Positions 41,901-50,881 are shown, numbered from the stretch's first letter. The stretch: 64,000 bases of DNA from Variovorax beijingensis (GCF_007828835.1 NZ_VIVL01000007.1:273668-337667); one strand, 5' to 3'. A program made the numbers and translations. Notes: a model not told the origin generated them from the sequence alone.

Positions 41901-43349
41901 CTACTTGCCGCTGTTTTGCATGCTCGCGAACTGCTGCGTGAGATAGCTGCTGGTCCGGTTCATCTGGCTCATGAGCAGGTCGAGCTGGGTGAATTGCGTG
42001 CGATAGCGCTCCACCTTGGCATCGACCCGCGTCTTCATGTCGGCGTACTGTTCGTCGAGCTGCTTGAGCGATGCGGTCATGCCATCGGAGGCGACCTTGA
42101 GCGCGCCGCCGGTGGAGGTGAGGTCGTCCACCAGCGCGCTCAGCTGCTTGCCGTAGCCGGCGGTGCTGCCGGTGGCGCTCGCAAACAGCCCGGAAACGCC
42201 GGCCAGGTTGCTGGCGAGCGCCGACTTGAGCTTGGTCGAATCGACCGCCAACGTGCCGTCCTTCTGGAAGGCGACGCCGATTTCCGACAGCACTTTCATG
42301 TCGTCGGGGCCGCCGGCCTGCGGCGTGGTGAGCGCCTGCCGGATGCGCGTCTGCAGGTTGCGCAGCGTCGAATCGCCGACCAGCGCGGCGCCGGTCTTGG
42401 AGTCCTTGTTGTAGGCGGTCAGCGTGTTGGCCGTGGCCTGCAGGCTGTTGTAGGCCTTGACGAAATCGTTGATGGCCGTCTCCACCGCGGCCGTGTCGGC
42501 CTGGGTCGAGAGGCTGCTGCTGCCGGTCTTGAGCAGCGTCAGCGTGGTGCCCTGGATGGCTTCCTTGACGGTGTTGTTCGCGCTGGTCACGGCGATGCCG
42601 TTGACGGTGAGCTTGGCGTTCTGCCCTGCCACTGTCTGGCGCAGGTTCTGCGTGCCCGCGGGGTCATTGTTCAGCAGGTTCTGCAGCGCCGCATCGCCGG
42701 CCACCGAGACGCGCATGCTCGAGGCCTCGCCGGTCTGCAAGGAGGTCAGCACCAGCCGGTTGGGCGTGCCGCTGCCGTCGTTCACGATGCTGGCCGAGAC
42801 ACCGGCCTTGGCGGCGTTGATGGCGTCGCGGATGCCTGCGAGCGTGTTGTTGCTGCCGTCGATGGTGATCGGCACGGCCGTGCGGGTGGCGTCCTTGGTG
42901 AAGCCCGAGCCGTTGTAGGTGCCGGTGGCCGCGTCGAGCGCGCCGCCGGTGACGGTGCCGAAATCGATGGTGATGGTTCCGCTGCCGATGGCCGTGGTGG
43001 TGTTCGCCTGGCCCGCCGCAACCAGCGACTGCGACTGCGCGAGCTGCGTCACCTCGATGGCGTAGGTGCCGGCCGCGGCCGTGCTTGCGGCCGCCGCGGT
43101 CAGCACGTCGGTGGCGCTGGAGGCAGCCTTCACGCCCTGGAACAACGCGGGGTCGGACAGCTTCTTGGCCGCGGCCTGCAGCGTGCCGAGCGAGCTTTGC
43201 AGCGTGCCGTAGGCCGAGAGCTTGCTCGTGTAGCTCACCTGGCGCTGCTGAAGCGCCACGAGCGGCTGGCTTTCCGCCGTCTGGAGCTGGGTGAGCAGGG
43301 TGCCCAGTTCGAGGTTGGCGCCAACGCCCAGGCTGCTGATCGATGCCAT
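41901..43349 (-). CDS. fliD: Filament cap protein FliD
   Basis: A 482-residue hook-associated protein 2, which forms the cap under which flagellin subunits polymerise. The N-terminal MASISSLGVGANLELGTLLT segment and C-terminal helices (AKVERYRTQFTQLDLLMSQM, then TSSYLTQQF) are conserved; the centre is variable and rich in Ala/Thr/Ser. AGGAA lies eight bases before the ATG. It is exported unfolded with no cleaved signal. It follows flaG by 42 bases. Confidence 0.96.
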   Translation of the reverse strand: MASISSLGVGANLELGTLLTQLQTAESQPLVALQQRQVSYTSKLSAYGTLQSSLGTLQAAAKKLSDPALFQGVKAASSATDVLTAAAASTAAAGTYAIEVTQLAQSQSLVAAGQANTTTAIGSGTITIDFGTVTGGALDAATGTYNGSGFTKDATRTAVPITIDGSNNTLAGIRDAINAAKAGVSASIVNDGSGTPNRLVLTSLQTGEASSMRVSVAGDAALQNLLNNDPAGTQNLRQTVAGQNAKLTVNGIAVTSANNTVKEAIQGTTLTLLKTGSSSLSTQADTAAVETAINDFVKAYNSLQATANTLTAYNKDSKTGAALVGDSTLRNLQTRIRQALTTPQAGGPDDMKVLSEIGVAFQKDGTLAVDSTKLKSALASNLAGVSGLFASATGSTAGYGKQLSALVDDLTSTGGALKVASDGMTASLKQLDEQYADMKTRVDAKVERYRTQFTQLDLLMSQMNRTSSYLTQQFASMQNSGK

Positions 43350-43391
43350 GTTGAGATTTCCTGATGTCTGTGAATGAAAAGGCGGCGCCTG

Positions 43392-43739
43392 TCAGGCTTC
43401 CCGGCTCACCAGCAGGCCGGGCGCCTTGCCCAGCACCTTGGCGATGCGCACCACTTCCTCGGAAGGGATCTGGCGGATGACCTCGCCGCTTTCCCGGTCG
43501 ACCACCCTGACGATGAGCTTGTCGGTGTCCTCGTCCATCTCGAACTGCAGCCCGACCGAGCGGCTCTGCAGCGAAGCATTGGCCTCCTTCACCGCCTGCG
43601 CGACCTGCACGGGCGTGGCTTCGTCCACGGCGTCCGATGGCGCGGCCACGGCCTCCTCGGCGGCCTTGCCGGCGGTGCGCCCGGAGAGCGCCTGCATCCA
43701 CCACGGGCCGTCTGCCGCGGGGCTTACGGGGATCGACAT
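43392..43739 (-). CDS. flaG: FlaG family flagellar protein
   Basis: A 115-residue FlaG protein; the family is associated with filament length control and lies beside flagellin in many polar and betaproteobacterial loci. The conserved second half contains LQFEMDEDTDKLIVRVVDRE and VIRQIPSEEVVRIAKVLGK. The N-terminal half is Ala-rich and variable. The start at 43739 has AAGGTGG upstream; the frame is open further without support. Two strong stem-loops separate it from fliC. Confidence 0.92.
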   Translation of the reverse strand: MSIPVSPAADGPWWMQALSGRTAGKAAEEAVAAPSDAVDEATPVQVAQAVKEANASLQSRSVGLQFEMDEDTDKLIVRVVDRESGEVIRQIPSEEVVRIAKVLGKAPGLLVSREA

Positions 43740-43778
43740 GATTTCCACCTTCTTGTCTTGATTGCTTTCGCTGTCGTC

Positions 43779-43804
43779 TGCGGCCTGGCCGGAGCCAGGC
43801 CGCA
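43779..43804 (-). other. Perfect 11-bp stem-loop in the fliC-flaG gap
   Basis: TGCGGCCTGGC (43779-43789), loop CGGA, GCCAGGCCGCA (43794-43804). It lies about 60 bases after the fliC stop and 39 bases before the flaG start. No U-run follows on the minus strand, so it may stabilise the fliC message end rather than terminate. Confidence 0.6.
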
Positions 43805-43811
43805 GGGAACA

Positions 43812-43848
43812 GCGCAGCCGGAGCCGGGCTTTCGCCCGACGGCTGCGC
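43812..43848 (-). terminator. Large stem-loop directly after fliC
   Basis: Outer arms GCGCAGCCG (43812-43820) and CGGCTGCGC (43840-43848) enclose an inner CCGGGC/GCCCG stem with a TTTC (GAAA on the message) loop. It starts 14 bases after the fliC stop. Without a U-run it is a terminator or 3'-end protecting structure for the flagellin message; some read-through to flaG-fliD is likely. Confidence 0.55.
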
Positions 43849-43862
43849 AATGCCTTCTCAGA

Positions 43863-45101
43863 TCAACGCAGGAGCGACAGCACGCCTTGCGTGGTCTGGT
43901 TCGCCTGGGCCAGCACCGAGGTACCGGCTTGCTGCAGGATCTGCGCACGGGTCATGTTCGACACTTCGGTTGCGTAGTCGGCGTCTTCGATGCGCGAGCG
44001 CGAGGACGACAGGTTGGTGATGGCGGTGCCGAGGTTGGAGATCACCGAGTCGAAACGGTTTTGCACCGCACCCAGCGAGCTGCGCAGGTCGTCGACTTGC
44101 TTCAGTGCCGCGTCGATCGCTTCCAGCGGGCTGGCCGTCGAGCCGGTCTGCAGGCTGGCCACGGACACCTTCGAGGTATCGACGGTGAAAGCGGCCGTGC
44201 CGGCGGTCGTGGCCGTGTCGGCGGAAGCCGGGTCGAGCGCGATGTAGCGGAACATGGCGGTGCCGTCGACCGCGCCGGTGAAGCCCTGGTTGATCAACGA
44301 CGAGGTTTCGCCTGCGCCGGTGGGCGTGATCGAGACTTCGGCGAACAGGTTGCCGTTCTTGTCGGCAACGGTGTTGCCGGTGAGCGTGGCGCCGCCCGCG
44401 GCCAGGCCGAGCTTGGTCGACAGGTCGTCGGTGGTCTTCTCGGCGACGGTCGTCGTGGTGACGGCCGTGGTGGAACCGTAGAGCGACTTCAGCTGGGCAG
44501 CCGTGGGCGCATCGCCTGCGGCCGAACCGGTCACGCCGTCGAAGGCGAAGGCGGCCGTGGCGGCGGGGCCGGCAACGTTGAAGCCTTGCATGCCGAGCGT
44601 CTTCGAGCTGATTTCCTTCAGGTCGATGTCGATGGTTTCGCCGTCGTTGGCACCCACTTGAACCGTCAGCGGCTTGGCCGACGACGAGAGGACCTTCACG
44701 CCGTTGAAGTCGGTCTGCTTCGACACGCGGTCGATTTCACCGAGGCGCAGCTTGATTTCGTCCTGGATGGACTGCAGGTCGCTGGCCGAATTGCTGCCGT
44801 TGGCGGCCTGCACCGACAGTTCGCGAACGCGCTGCAGGTTGTTGTTCACTTCCTTGAGCGCGCCTTCCGTCGTCTGCGCCAGCGAGATGCCGTCGTTGGC
44901 GTTGCGCGAGGCTTGCGTCAGGCCGCGGATGTTGGCCGTGAAGCGGTTGGCGATGGCCTGGCCGGCGGCGTCGTCCTTGGCGCTGTTGATGCGCAGACCG
45001 GAAGACAGGCGCTGGATCGCCGTGTTCAACGACGATTGCGACGCGTTGAGGTTGTTCTGCGTGAGCAGGGAAAGGCTGTTGGTGTTGATGACTTGCGCCA
45101 T
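43863..45101 (-). CDS. fliC: Flagellin
   Basis: The 412-residue filament subunit. Both conserved ends are present: MAQVINTNSLSLLTQNNLNA and the LSSGLRINSAKDDAAGQAIA region at the N-terminus, and RIEDADYATEVSNMTRAQIL with the closing GVLSLLR at the C-terminus. The centre (about 170-300) is a variable, Thr/Ala-rich surface domain. CAGGAG lies six bases before the ATG. A near-consensus sigma28 promoter lies about 97 bases upstream. Codons are strongly biased, as expected for an abundant protein. It is the only flagellin in the window. Confidence 0.98.
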   Translation of the reverse strand: MAQVINTNSLSLLTQNNLNASQSSLNTAIQRLSSGLRINSAKDDAAGQAIANRFTANIRGLTQASRNANDGISLAQTTEGALKEVNNNLQRVRELSVQAANGSNSASDLQSIQDEIKLRLGEIDRVSKQTDFNGVKVLSSSAKPLTVQVGANDGETIDIDLKEISSKTLGMQGFNVAGPAATAAFAFDGVTGSAAGDAPTAAQLKSLYGSTTAVTTTTVAEKTTDDLSTKLGLAAGGATLTGNTVADKNGNLFAEVSITPTGAGETSSLINQGFTGAVDGTAMFRYIALDPASADTATTAGTAAFTVDTSKVSVASLQTGSTASPLEAIDAALKQVDDLRSSLGAVQNRFDSVISNLGTAITNLSSSRSRIEDADYATEVSNMTRAQILQQAGTSVLAQANQTTQGVLSLLR

Positions 45102-45197
45102 GTTCGACTCCTGATAGACAAAGGTTGTGGACTCCGGCCCTCAGGCCGCAACGCTGGACCCGCTCCCACTGTGAGACTCAAGCCATCGTTGGTTTAG

Positions 45198-45224
45198 TTA
45201 TCGGCAGGGCTTTTCAAACATTTA
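45198..45224 (-). promoter_or_regulatory. Sigma28 (FliA) promoter of fliC
   Basis: On the minus strand: -35 TAAATGTT (45224-45217), an 11-base spacer, then -10 GCCGATAA (45205-45198), which is the exact sigma28 -10 consensus. The predicted transcript starts about 90 bases before the fliC ATG. It lies between fliE and fliC on the same strand. Confidence 0.9.
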
Positions 45225-45267
45225 GAGTCCGGCGCAAAAAAAGATGCGCACCCCACAACCTCCGGGT

Positions 45268-45585
45268 TCAGGCGGGCAGGTTCATCACTTCCTGGTAGGC
45301 CGCCACCAGCCGGTTGCGCACCTGCAGCCCGGTCTGGAAAGCCACGTTGGCCTTCTGCAGGTCGACCATCACGTCGTTCAGCGCCACGCCGGGCTTGCCC
45401 ATTTCGAAGTCCTCGGCCTGGCCGTAGGCCTTGGTCTGTGCGGTGCTGATGCTGTCGAGGGAGCGCCGCAGCTCGGCCGCGAATCCCCCCGGCTGGGCCG
45501 CCTCGGCGGCGGGTTGCGCGATGCCGCTCTGGAGCGCGGTGGCGCGCATCTGCTGCAGGACGGATTCGATGGCGGTGATCGACAT
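45268..45585 (-). CDS. fliE: Hook-basal body adaptor FliE
   Basis: A 105-residue protein that joins the MS ring/export gate to the proximal rod. The conserved C-terminal half reads GVALNDVMVDLQKANVAFQT and QVRNRLVAAYQEVMNLPA; the N-terminus MSITAIESVLQQMRAT also fits. It is exported first by the type III system. It diverges from fliF across a 293-base gap, and both should be class 2 genes under FlhDC. Confidence 0.96.
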   Translation of the reverse strand: MSITAIESVLQQMRATALQSGIAQPAAEAAQPGGFAAELRRSLDSISTAQTKAYGQAEDFEMGKPGVALNDVMVDLQKANVAFQTGLQVRNRLVAAYQEVMNLPA

Positions 45586-45878
45586 GGAGGGCTTTCTCTT
45601 GATAGGTTGGATCCGGGTGTGGACAAGGAGGCCCAGGGGCCTTCCCGCGTGTTTTCAGCGTAGCAGGCGAAGCCTCGGAGACATGCGCCCAACTGACGGC
45701 AAAACCCGCAGTTGTTCGACCAATCGAATATGGCCCGGCTGCTGAGAATCAACGCCGAACCCATAGCTCGCTGACGACACCACGGCCCCCTCGGCATGAC
45801 CCCAGAACATCGAAGCCTCCAGCCCCTCGCCATGACCCCGCGCCGCCCCGTGCATTTGGCCGCGGCGGAGCTTGCGCA
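45586..45878. promoter_or_regulatory. Divergent fliE/fliF control region
   Basis: A 293-base gap without a convincing gene. It should carry the promoters for fliE (minus) and the fliF-R operon (plus). TGACGGCAAAACCCGC at about 45700-45715 resembles an FlhDC half-site (AATGGCAGAAATAGCG type) in about nine positions, followed some 15 bases later by CGAATATGGC; this is too weak to assign. No sigma54 -24/-12 pair was seen. Confidence 0.3.
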
Positions 45879-47558
45879 ATGAGTTCGGCGGCCCCCGCGG
45901 GCGCCAGCCCGGCGCCCTCGCCCGCCTCCGGCCTTGCGGAGCGCCTGCGCGCCCAGCCGAAGCTGCCGCTGATCGTCGGCGCGGCCGCCATCGCCGCGGC
46001 CGCCGCGGCGTTCCTGCTGTGGAGCCGCGCGCCCGACTACGGCGTGCTCTACACCAACGTGACGGAACGCGACGGCGGCGCCATCATCGCGTCGCTGCAG
46101 CAGATGAACGTGCCCTACAAGTTCGCCGAAGGCGGCGGCGCGATCATGGTGGCGCGCGACAAGGTGCCCGAGCTGCGCCTGAAGCTCGCCGCCCAGGGTC
46201 TGCCCAAGGGCGGCGGGGTCGGCTTCGAGCTGATGGACAACCAGAAGTTCGGCACCAGCAACTTCGCTGAACAGGTGAACTACCAGCGCGGGCTCGAAGG
46301 CGAGCTGGCGCGCTCGGTCGAATCGATCGGCTCGGTCGAGTCGGCGCGCATCCACCTGGCGCTGCCCAAGCCTTCGCTCTTCGTGCGCGACCAGAAGAAG
46401 CCCTCGGCCTCGGTGATCCTGACGCTGCACCGCGGCCGCAGCATCGACGAGGGCCAGGTCAGCGCGATCGTGCACATGGTCTCCAGCAGCGTGCCCGACC
46501 TGAACGCCAAGAGCGTGACCGTGGTCGACCAGCACGGCAACCTGCTGTCGGCCGCCAACGCCGGCGCGCGCGGACTGGACGTGAGCCAGCTGAAATACGC
46601 GCAGGAAATCGAGCAGGGCTACATCCGCCGCATCGAGGCGATCCTGCAGCCCATCGTGGGCGCGAGCAACGTGCGCGCGCAGGTGGCGGCCGACATCGAC
46701 TTTTCCGTGGTCGAGCGCACCGAGGAAAGCTACAAGCCGAACCAGGACCCGCGCACCGCGGCTGTCCGCAGCCAGCAGTCGAGCGAGTCGATGCAGCAGG
46801 GCGCCACGCCGCCGGGCGGCGTGCCGGGCGCGCTGTCGAACCAGCCGCCGCAGGCGCCGAGCGCGCCCATCACCGCGCCGCCGAACGCCGCGGCACCGGC
46901 GCCGGGAACTGCCGCAACCACCACGGCGGCCGGCACGGCACCGGGCAGCTCACGCAAGGACGTGACGACCAACTACGAGCTCGACCGTTCGATCCGCCAT
47001 GTGCAGCAAGGCGCGGGCGGGGTGAAGCGGCTGTCGGTGGCCGTGGTGGTGAACCACCGCGAAGCCGCGGACAGCGCCGGCAAGCCGAGCCAGCGCGCGC
47101 TCACGCCGGCCGAGCTCGAGCAGATCCGGAACCTCGTCAAGGAAGCGATGGGCTTCAGCCAGGAGCGCGGCGACTCGCTCAACGTGGTCAACAGCGCCTT
47201 CGCCCGCGAAGGCGGCGACGAGCAGGCCGGCCCCGCGCTGCCGTTCTGGCGCGACCCCGCCAACCTCGGGCTCGCCATGACCATCGCGCAGTACCTGCTG
47301 GTGGCCGGCCTCGCGCTGTTCGCCTGGTTCGCGGTGCTGCGGCCGCTGCTGCGCAGGCACCTCGCGCCGCCCGCCGCCGCGGTGCCCGAAACGGCGCCGG
47401 CCGCCCCTGGCGCAGCCGACGACGAGGCGGCCTCGCAGAACAACGCGCGGCTGCGCGAGATCGAGCGCCAGAAGGCCGACCTCGACTACGCGCACCAGAC
47501 CGCCGACCAGGATCCGCGCCTGGTGGCCACGCTGATCAAGCATTGGATGAATTCATGA
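45879..47558 (+). CDS. fliF: MS-ring protein FliF
   Basis: A 559-residue protein that forms the MS ring, the base on which rod, C ring and export gate assemble. One N-terminal membrane helix (about 30-48), ring-building motifs (YKFAEGGGAIMVARDKVPEL, then ARIHLALPKPSLFVRDQKKP), a Pro/Ala-rich disordered loop (about 305-360), a second membrane helix (about 465-485), and a C-terminal tail that binds FliG. It starts the long plus-strand fli operon; its stop overlaps fliG. Confidence 0.97.
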   Translation: MSSAAPAGASPAPSPASGLAERLRAQPKLPLIVGAAAIAAAAAAFLLWSRAPDYGVLYTNVTERDGGAIIASLQQMNVPYKFAEGGGAIMVARDKVPELRLKLAAQGLPKGGGVGFELMDNQKFGTSNFAEQVNYQRGLEGELARSVESIGSVESARIHLALPKPSLFVRDQKKPSASVILTLHRGRSIDEGQVSAIVHMVSSSVPDLNAKSVTVVDQHGNLLSAANAGARGLDVSQLKYAQEIEQGYIRRIEAILQPIVGASNVRAQVAADIDFSVVERTEESYKPNQDPRTAAVRSQQSSESMQQGATPPGGVPGALSNQPPQAPSAPITAPPNAAAPAPGTAATTTAAGTAPGSSRKDVTTNYELDRSIRHVQQGAGGVKRLSVAVVVNHREAADSAGKPSQRALTPAELEQIRNLVKEAMGFSQERGDSLNVVNSAFAREGGDEQAGPALPFWRDPANLGLAMTIAQYLLVAGLALFAWFAVLRPLLRRHLAPPAAAVPETAPAAPGAADDEAASQNNARLREIERQKADLDYAHQTADQDPRLVATLIKHWMNS

Positions 47559-48550
47559 GCGACGCAGGCACCCGGAAAAGCGCAATCTTGCTGATGTCGT
47601 TGGGCGAAGACCGCGCCGCCGCCACGCTGCACCACCTGCCCGCCACCGAGGTGCAGGCGCTGGGCGTCGCAATGGCCAAGCTGAGCCAGGTCTCCAAGGA
47701 CGAACTCGCGGCCGTGCTGGCCGAGTTCCGCATGGAGACCGAGCAGCTGTCCGCGCTGCACCTGGGCTCGGGCAGCTACATCCGCGCCGTGCTGCGCAAG
47801 GCGCTGGGCGACGACCGCGCCAGCAACCTGCTCGAAGACATCCTGCAGCCCGACGAGCCGCACGGCGGCATCGAGCGGCTCAACGACCTGGAAGCCAGCG
47901 AAGTGGTGGAACTGGTGCGCGACGAGCATCCGCAGATTCTGGCCACGCTGCTGGTCCACCTGGACCGCAAGAAGGCCTCCGAGGTGCTCGAAAGACTGCC
48001 CGAGCGCCTGCGCCACGACGTGATCCTGCGCGTGGCCACCTTCGGCGGCGTGCAGCCGGCCGCGCTGGCCGAGCTGACCGACGTGCTCACCGAGATGCTC
48101 TCGGGCGAAGGCCTCAAGCGCAGCCGCCTGGGCGGCGCGCGCACCGCGGCCGAGATCGTCAACCTGATGAACAGCGCGCAGGAAGAAGAGGCCATTGCCC
48201 ACGTGCGCGCCCACGACGAGGCGCTGGCCCAGCGCATCGTCGAGGAGATGTTCGTGTTCGAGAACCTGCTCGACCTGGAGGACCGCTACATCCAGCGCCT
48301 GCTCAAGGACATCGAGTCCGATTCGCTCATCGTCGCGCTCAAGGGCTCGGCGCCCGAGCTGCGCGAGAAGTTCCTCAAGAACATGTCGCAGCGCGCGGCC
48401 GAGACGCTGCGCGAGGACATCGAGCTGCGCGGCCCGGTGCGCGTGTCGCAGGTCGAGACCGAGCAGAAGGCGATCCTGCAGGTCGTGCGCCGCCTGGCCG
48501 ATGCCGGCGAGATCGTCGTTGCCGCGCCTGGAACCGATGATTTCGTCTAG
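47555..48550 (+). CDS. fliG: Motor switch protein FliG
   Basis: A 331-residue C-ring protein that couples stator force to rotation. ATG 47555 overlaps the fliF stop (ATGA) and gives MSDAGTRKSAILLMSLGED. The middle domain has the EHPQ motif (DEHPQILATLLVHLDRKKA), and the C-terminal torque domain shows VFENLLDLEDRYIQRLLKDI with the charged residues expected to face MotA. The next gene is separated by an unusual 118-base insert carrying a repeat. Confidence 0.97.
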   Translation: MSDAGTRKSAILLMSLGEDRAAATLHHLPATEVQALGVAMAKLSQVSKDELAAVLAEFRMETEQLSALHLGSGSYIRAVLRKALGDDRASNLLEDILQPDEPHGGIERLNDLEASEVVELVRDEHPQILATLLVHLDRKKASEVLERLPERLRHDVILRVATFGGVQPAALAELTDVLTEMLSGEGLKRSRLGGARTAAEIVNLMNSAQEEEAIAHVRAHDEALAQRIVEEMFVFENLLDLEDRYIQRLLKDIESDSLIVALKGSAPELREKFLKNMSQRAAETLREDIELRGPVRVSQVETEQKAILQVVRRLADAGEIVVAAPGTDDFV

Positions 48551-48557
48551 ACATGTT

Positions 48558-48657
48558 GCTCTCCCCCCAAGCTTCGCGCACTTCGTGTCGCTGCGCCAAC
48601 CCCCTCGCCGGGGGCAACACCTGCAGCCCGGCGAAGCCGGTTCTGCGGTGTTCCTGG
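48558..48657. repeat. Intergenic repeat element between fliG and fliH
   Basis: About 100 bases with two hairpins: CCCCC-TCGCC-GGGGG (48600-48614) and CCGGC-GAA-GCCGG (48628-48640) inside outer GCAG/CTGC arms. It has the style of dispersed intergenic repeats I recall from Comamonadaceae genomes (CAAGCTTCGCGCACTTCG followed by a CCCCTCGCCGGGG hairpin). It sits in an operon where other gaps are mostly below 30 bases. The fliH ribosome site may use its last bases. Confidence 0.6.
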
Positions 48658-48668
48658 AAGTCGATGAG

Positions 48669-49412
48669 ATGACCTCCTTCCCTCATTCCTTCGGCGCTCG
48701 CGCGCGGCAGGACACGCCGCCGATGCTCTCCCAGCCGCGCCTGTCCGCCTGGCAGCGCTGGGAGATGGGCGCGATCGACGCGGAAGCGATCGCGGCGCAC
48801 AGCGCCGGCATCGAAGCGCCCGCACCGCCGCGCATCGACCCGGCCGCGCTGGCACGCGAGGCCGAGCTCGAACGCCTGCGCCTGGAAGCGCGCGCCACCG
48901 GCGAAGCCGAAGGCCGCCGCGAGGGCTGGGCCCAGGGCCATGCCGAAGGGCGCACCGAAGGCCTGGCCGCCGGCCTGGCCGCGGCCAGCGCGCATGCCGA
49001 GCAGTTGCGCGCACTGGCGGCGGCGCTGCCGGCCGCGCTGCGCAGCGCGGAGAGCGAGCTGGGCGATGCCGTCCTGGCGCTCGCGCTCGATGCCGCGCGC
49101 CAGGTGATCCACCGCACCCTGCGCGTCGAGCCCGAATGGGTGCTGGCGCTGGTGCAGGACCTGCTGCACACCGAACCCGCGCTGCAGGGCGAGCCGCGCC
49201 TGCTGCTGCACCCCGAGGACCTGGCACTGGTGAAGAACAGCCTCGGCGGCGAACTGCAGGCCGCCGGCTGGCAGCTGCGCGCCGACGACACCCTGGCCCG
49301 CGGCGGCTGCCGCGTGCGCAGCACGAGCGGCGAGATGGACGCCACGCTCGCGACCCGCTGGAAGCGCGTGGCCGGCGCCTTCTCGCGCGATGCCGAACCC
49401 GATGGAGCCTGA
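48669..49412 (+). CDS. fliH: Flagellar assembly protein FliH (ATPase regulator)
   Basis: A 247-residue peripheral-stalk protein that dimerises, binds FliI and ties it to the C ring. A GxxxG-like helical stretch typical of FliH is visible at about 78-105 (EGRREGWAQGHAEGRTEGLA), followed by the V/E-type C-terminal domain with LALDAARQVIHRTLR. The start is uncertain: 48669 (with GGAAG upstream) or 48723 (MLSQPRLSAWQRWEMG). The upstream frame is open through the repeat, so the first 20 residues may not be real. Confidence 0.9.
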   Translation: MTSFPHSFGARARQDTPPMLSQPRLSAWQRWEMGAIDAEAIAAHSAGIEAPAPPRIDPAALAREAELERLRLEARATGEAEGRREGWAQGHAEGRTEGLAAGLAAASAHAEQLRALAAALPAALRSAESELGDAVLALALDAARQVIHRTLRVEPEWVLALVQDLLHTEPALQGEPRLLLHPEDLALVKNSLGGELQAAGWQLRADDTLARGGCRVRSTSGEMDATLATRWKRVAGAFSRDAEPDGA

Positions 49413-49418
49413 GAAACC

Positions 49419-50855
49419 ATGCAAGCCGCCACAATCACCGCCGCGCCCGGCGCGGTCAATCCGCACCTCAAGTCCTGGCTCGGCACGCTCGCGCAGGCCC
49501 GCAGCGAGGTCGGCCTGTGCGCGACCATCGCCACCTCGGGTCGCCTGACGCGCGCCGTCGGCCTGGTGCTGGAGGCCGTGGGCCTGCAACTGCCGGTCGG
49601 CAGCGACTGCCTGATCGAGTTGCCGCCCGGTTATCCGCAGCGCCATGCCGAGGCCGAGGTGGTCGGCTTTGCCGGCGACCGCCTGTTCCTGATGCCGCAA
49701 AGCGAAGTGGCCGGCCTGCTGCCCGGTGCGCGCGTGTTTGCGCGGCCCGGCCCCGCGCAGTTCGCGGGCGGCGCTTCCGGCGATGCCCACACCAAGCGGC
49801 TGCCGGTGGGTGAAGGCATGCTCGGGCGCGTGGTCGACGCCGCCGGACGGCCGCTCGACGGGCTCGGTCCGCTCGACGCGAGCCGCAGGGTGCCGCTGGG
49901 CGCGCCGCCGATCAATCCGCTCGCGCGTGCGCCGATCGACTCGGTGCTCGACGTGGGCGTGCGCGCCATCAACGCCATGCTCACCGTGGGCCGAGGCCAG
50001 CGCATGGGCCTGTTCGCGGGCTCCGGCGTGGGCAAGAGCGTGCTGCTGGGCATGATGGCGCGCTACACCAGCGCCGAAGTGATCGTGGTCGGCCTCATCG
50101 GCGAACGCGGCCGCGAGGTCAAGGACTTCATCGAGAACACGCTGGGCGAGGAAGGCCTGGCCCGCTCGGTGGTGGTGGCCGCGCCGGCCGACAACTCGCC
50201 GCTGATGCGGCTGCAGGGCGCGGCCTATGCCACCTGCCTGGCCGAGTACTTCCGCGACCAGGGCCGCGACGTGCTGCTGATCATGGATTCGCTCACGCGC
50301 TATGCGATGGCGCAGCGCGAGATCGCGCTCGCCGTGGGCGAGCCGCCGGCCACCAAGGGCTATCCGCCCTCGGTGTTCGCCAAGCTGCCCGCGCTGGTGG
50401 AGCGCGCCGGCAACGGCGCGCGCGATGCCAACGGCCGCGGCGGCTCGATCACGGCCTTCTACACCGTGCTGTCCGAAGGCGACGACCAGCAGGACCCGAT
50501 CGCCGATTCGGCGCGCGCCATCCTCGACGGCCACGTGGTGCTGTCGCGCACGCTGGCCGAGGCCGGCCACTACCCGGCGATCGACATCGAGGCCTCGATC
50601 AGCCGCGCGATGACGGCGCTGATCGAGCCCTCGCAGTTCGACACCGTGCGGCGCTTCAAGCAGGCGCTCTCGCGCTACCAGCGCAACCGCGACCTCATCA
50701 GCGTCGGCGCCTATGCGGCCGGCCACGACCCGCAGCTCGACCAGGCCATTGCGCTCTATCCGCGCATCGAGGCCTTCCTGCAGCAGTCGATGCACGAGCG
50801 CTGCGACTACGCCGCGTCCATCGAGCGCATGGGCCGCCTCTTCGAACCCGCCTGA
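49419..50855 (+). CDS. fliI: Flagellar export ATPase FliI
   Basis: A 478-residue F1-beta-like ATPase that helps unfold and deliver export substrates. Walker A is AGSGVGKS (200-207), Walker B VLLIMD (285-290), and LIGERGREVKDFIENTLGEE (about 226-245) is conserved in type III ATPases. The N-terminal domain and C-terminal helices complete the family length. It starts six bases after the fliH stop and is followed after 26 bases by fliJ. Confidence 0.98.
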   Translation: MQAATITAAPGAVNPHLKSWLGTLAQARSEVGLCATIATSGRLTRAVGLVLEAVGLQLPVGSDCLIELPPGYPQRHAEAEVVGFAGDRLFLMPQSEVAGLLPGARVFARPGPAQFAGGASGDAHTKRLPVGEGMLGRVVDAAGRPLDGLGPLDASRRVPLGAPPINPLARAPIDSVLDVGVRAINAMLTVGRGQRMGLFAGSGVGKSVLLGMMARYTSAEVIVVGLIGERGREVKDFIENTLGEEGLARSVVVAAPADNSPLMRLQGAAYATCLAEYFRDQGRDVLLIMDSLTRYAMAQREIALAVGEPPATKGYPPSVFAKLPALVERAGNGARDANGRGGSITAFYTVLSEGDDQQDPIADSARAILDGHVVLSRTLAEAGHYPAIDIEASISRAMTALIEPSQFDTVRRFKQALSRYQRNRDLISVGAYAAGHDPQLDQAIALYPRIEAFLQQSMHERCDYAASIERMGRLFEPA

Positions 50856-50881
50856 TCCCATCCCCTTTCACAGGAGTCGCC

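Noticed and set aside
45700..45740. FlhDC-box-like sequence between fliE and fliF
   Set aside because: Only about nine of fifteen positions of one half-site fit and the second half is poor, so it is mentioned only within the region entry.
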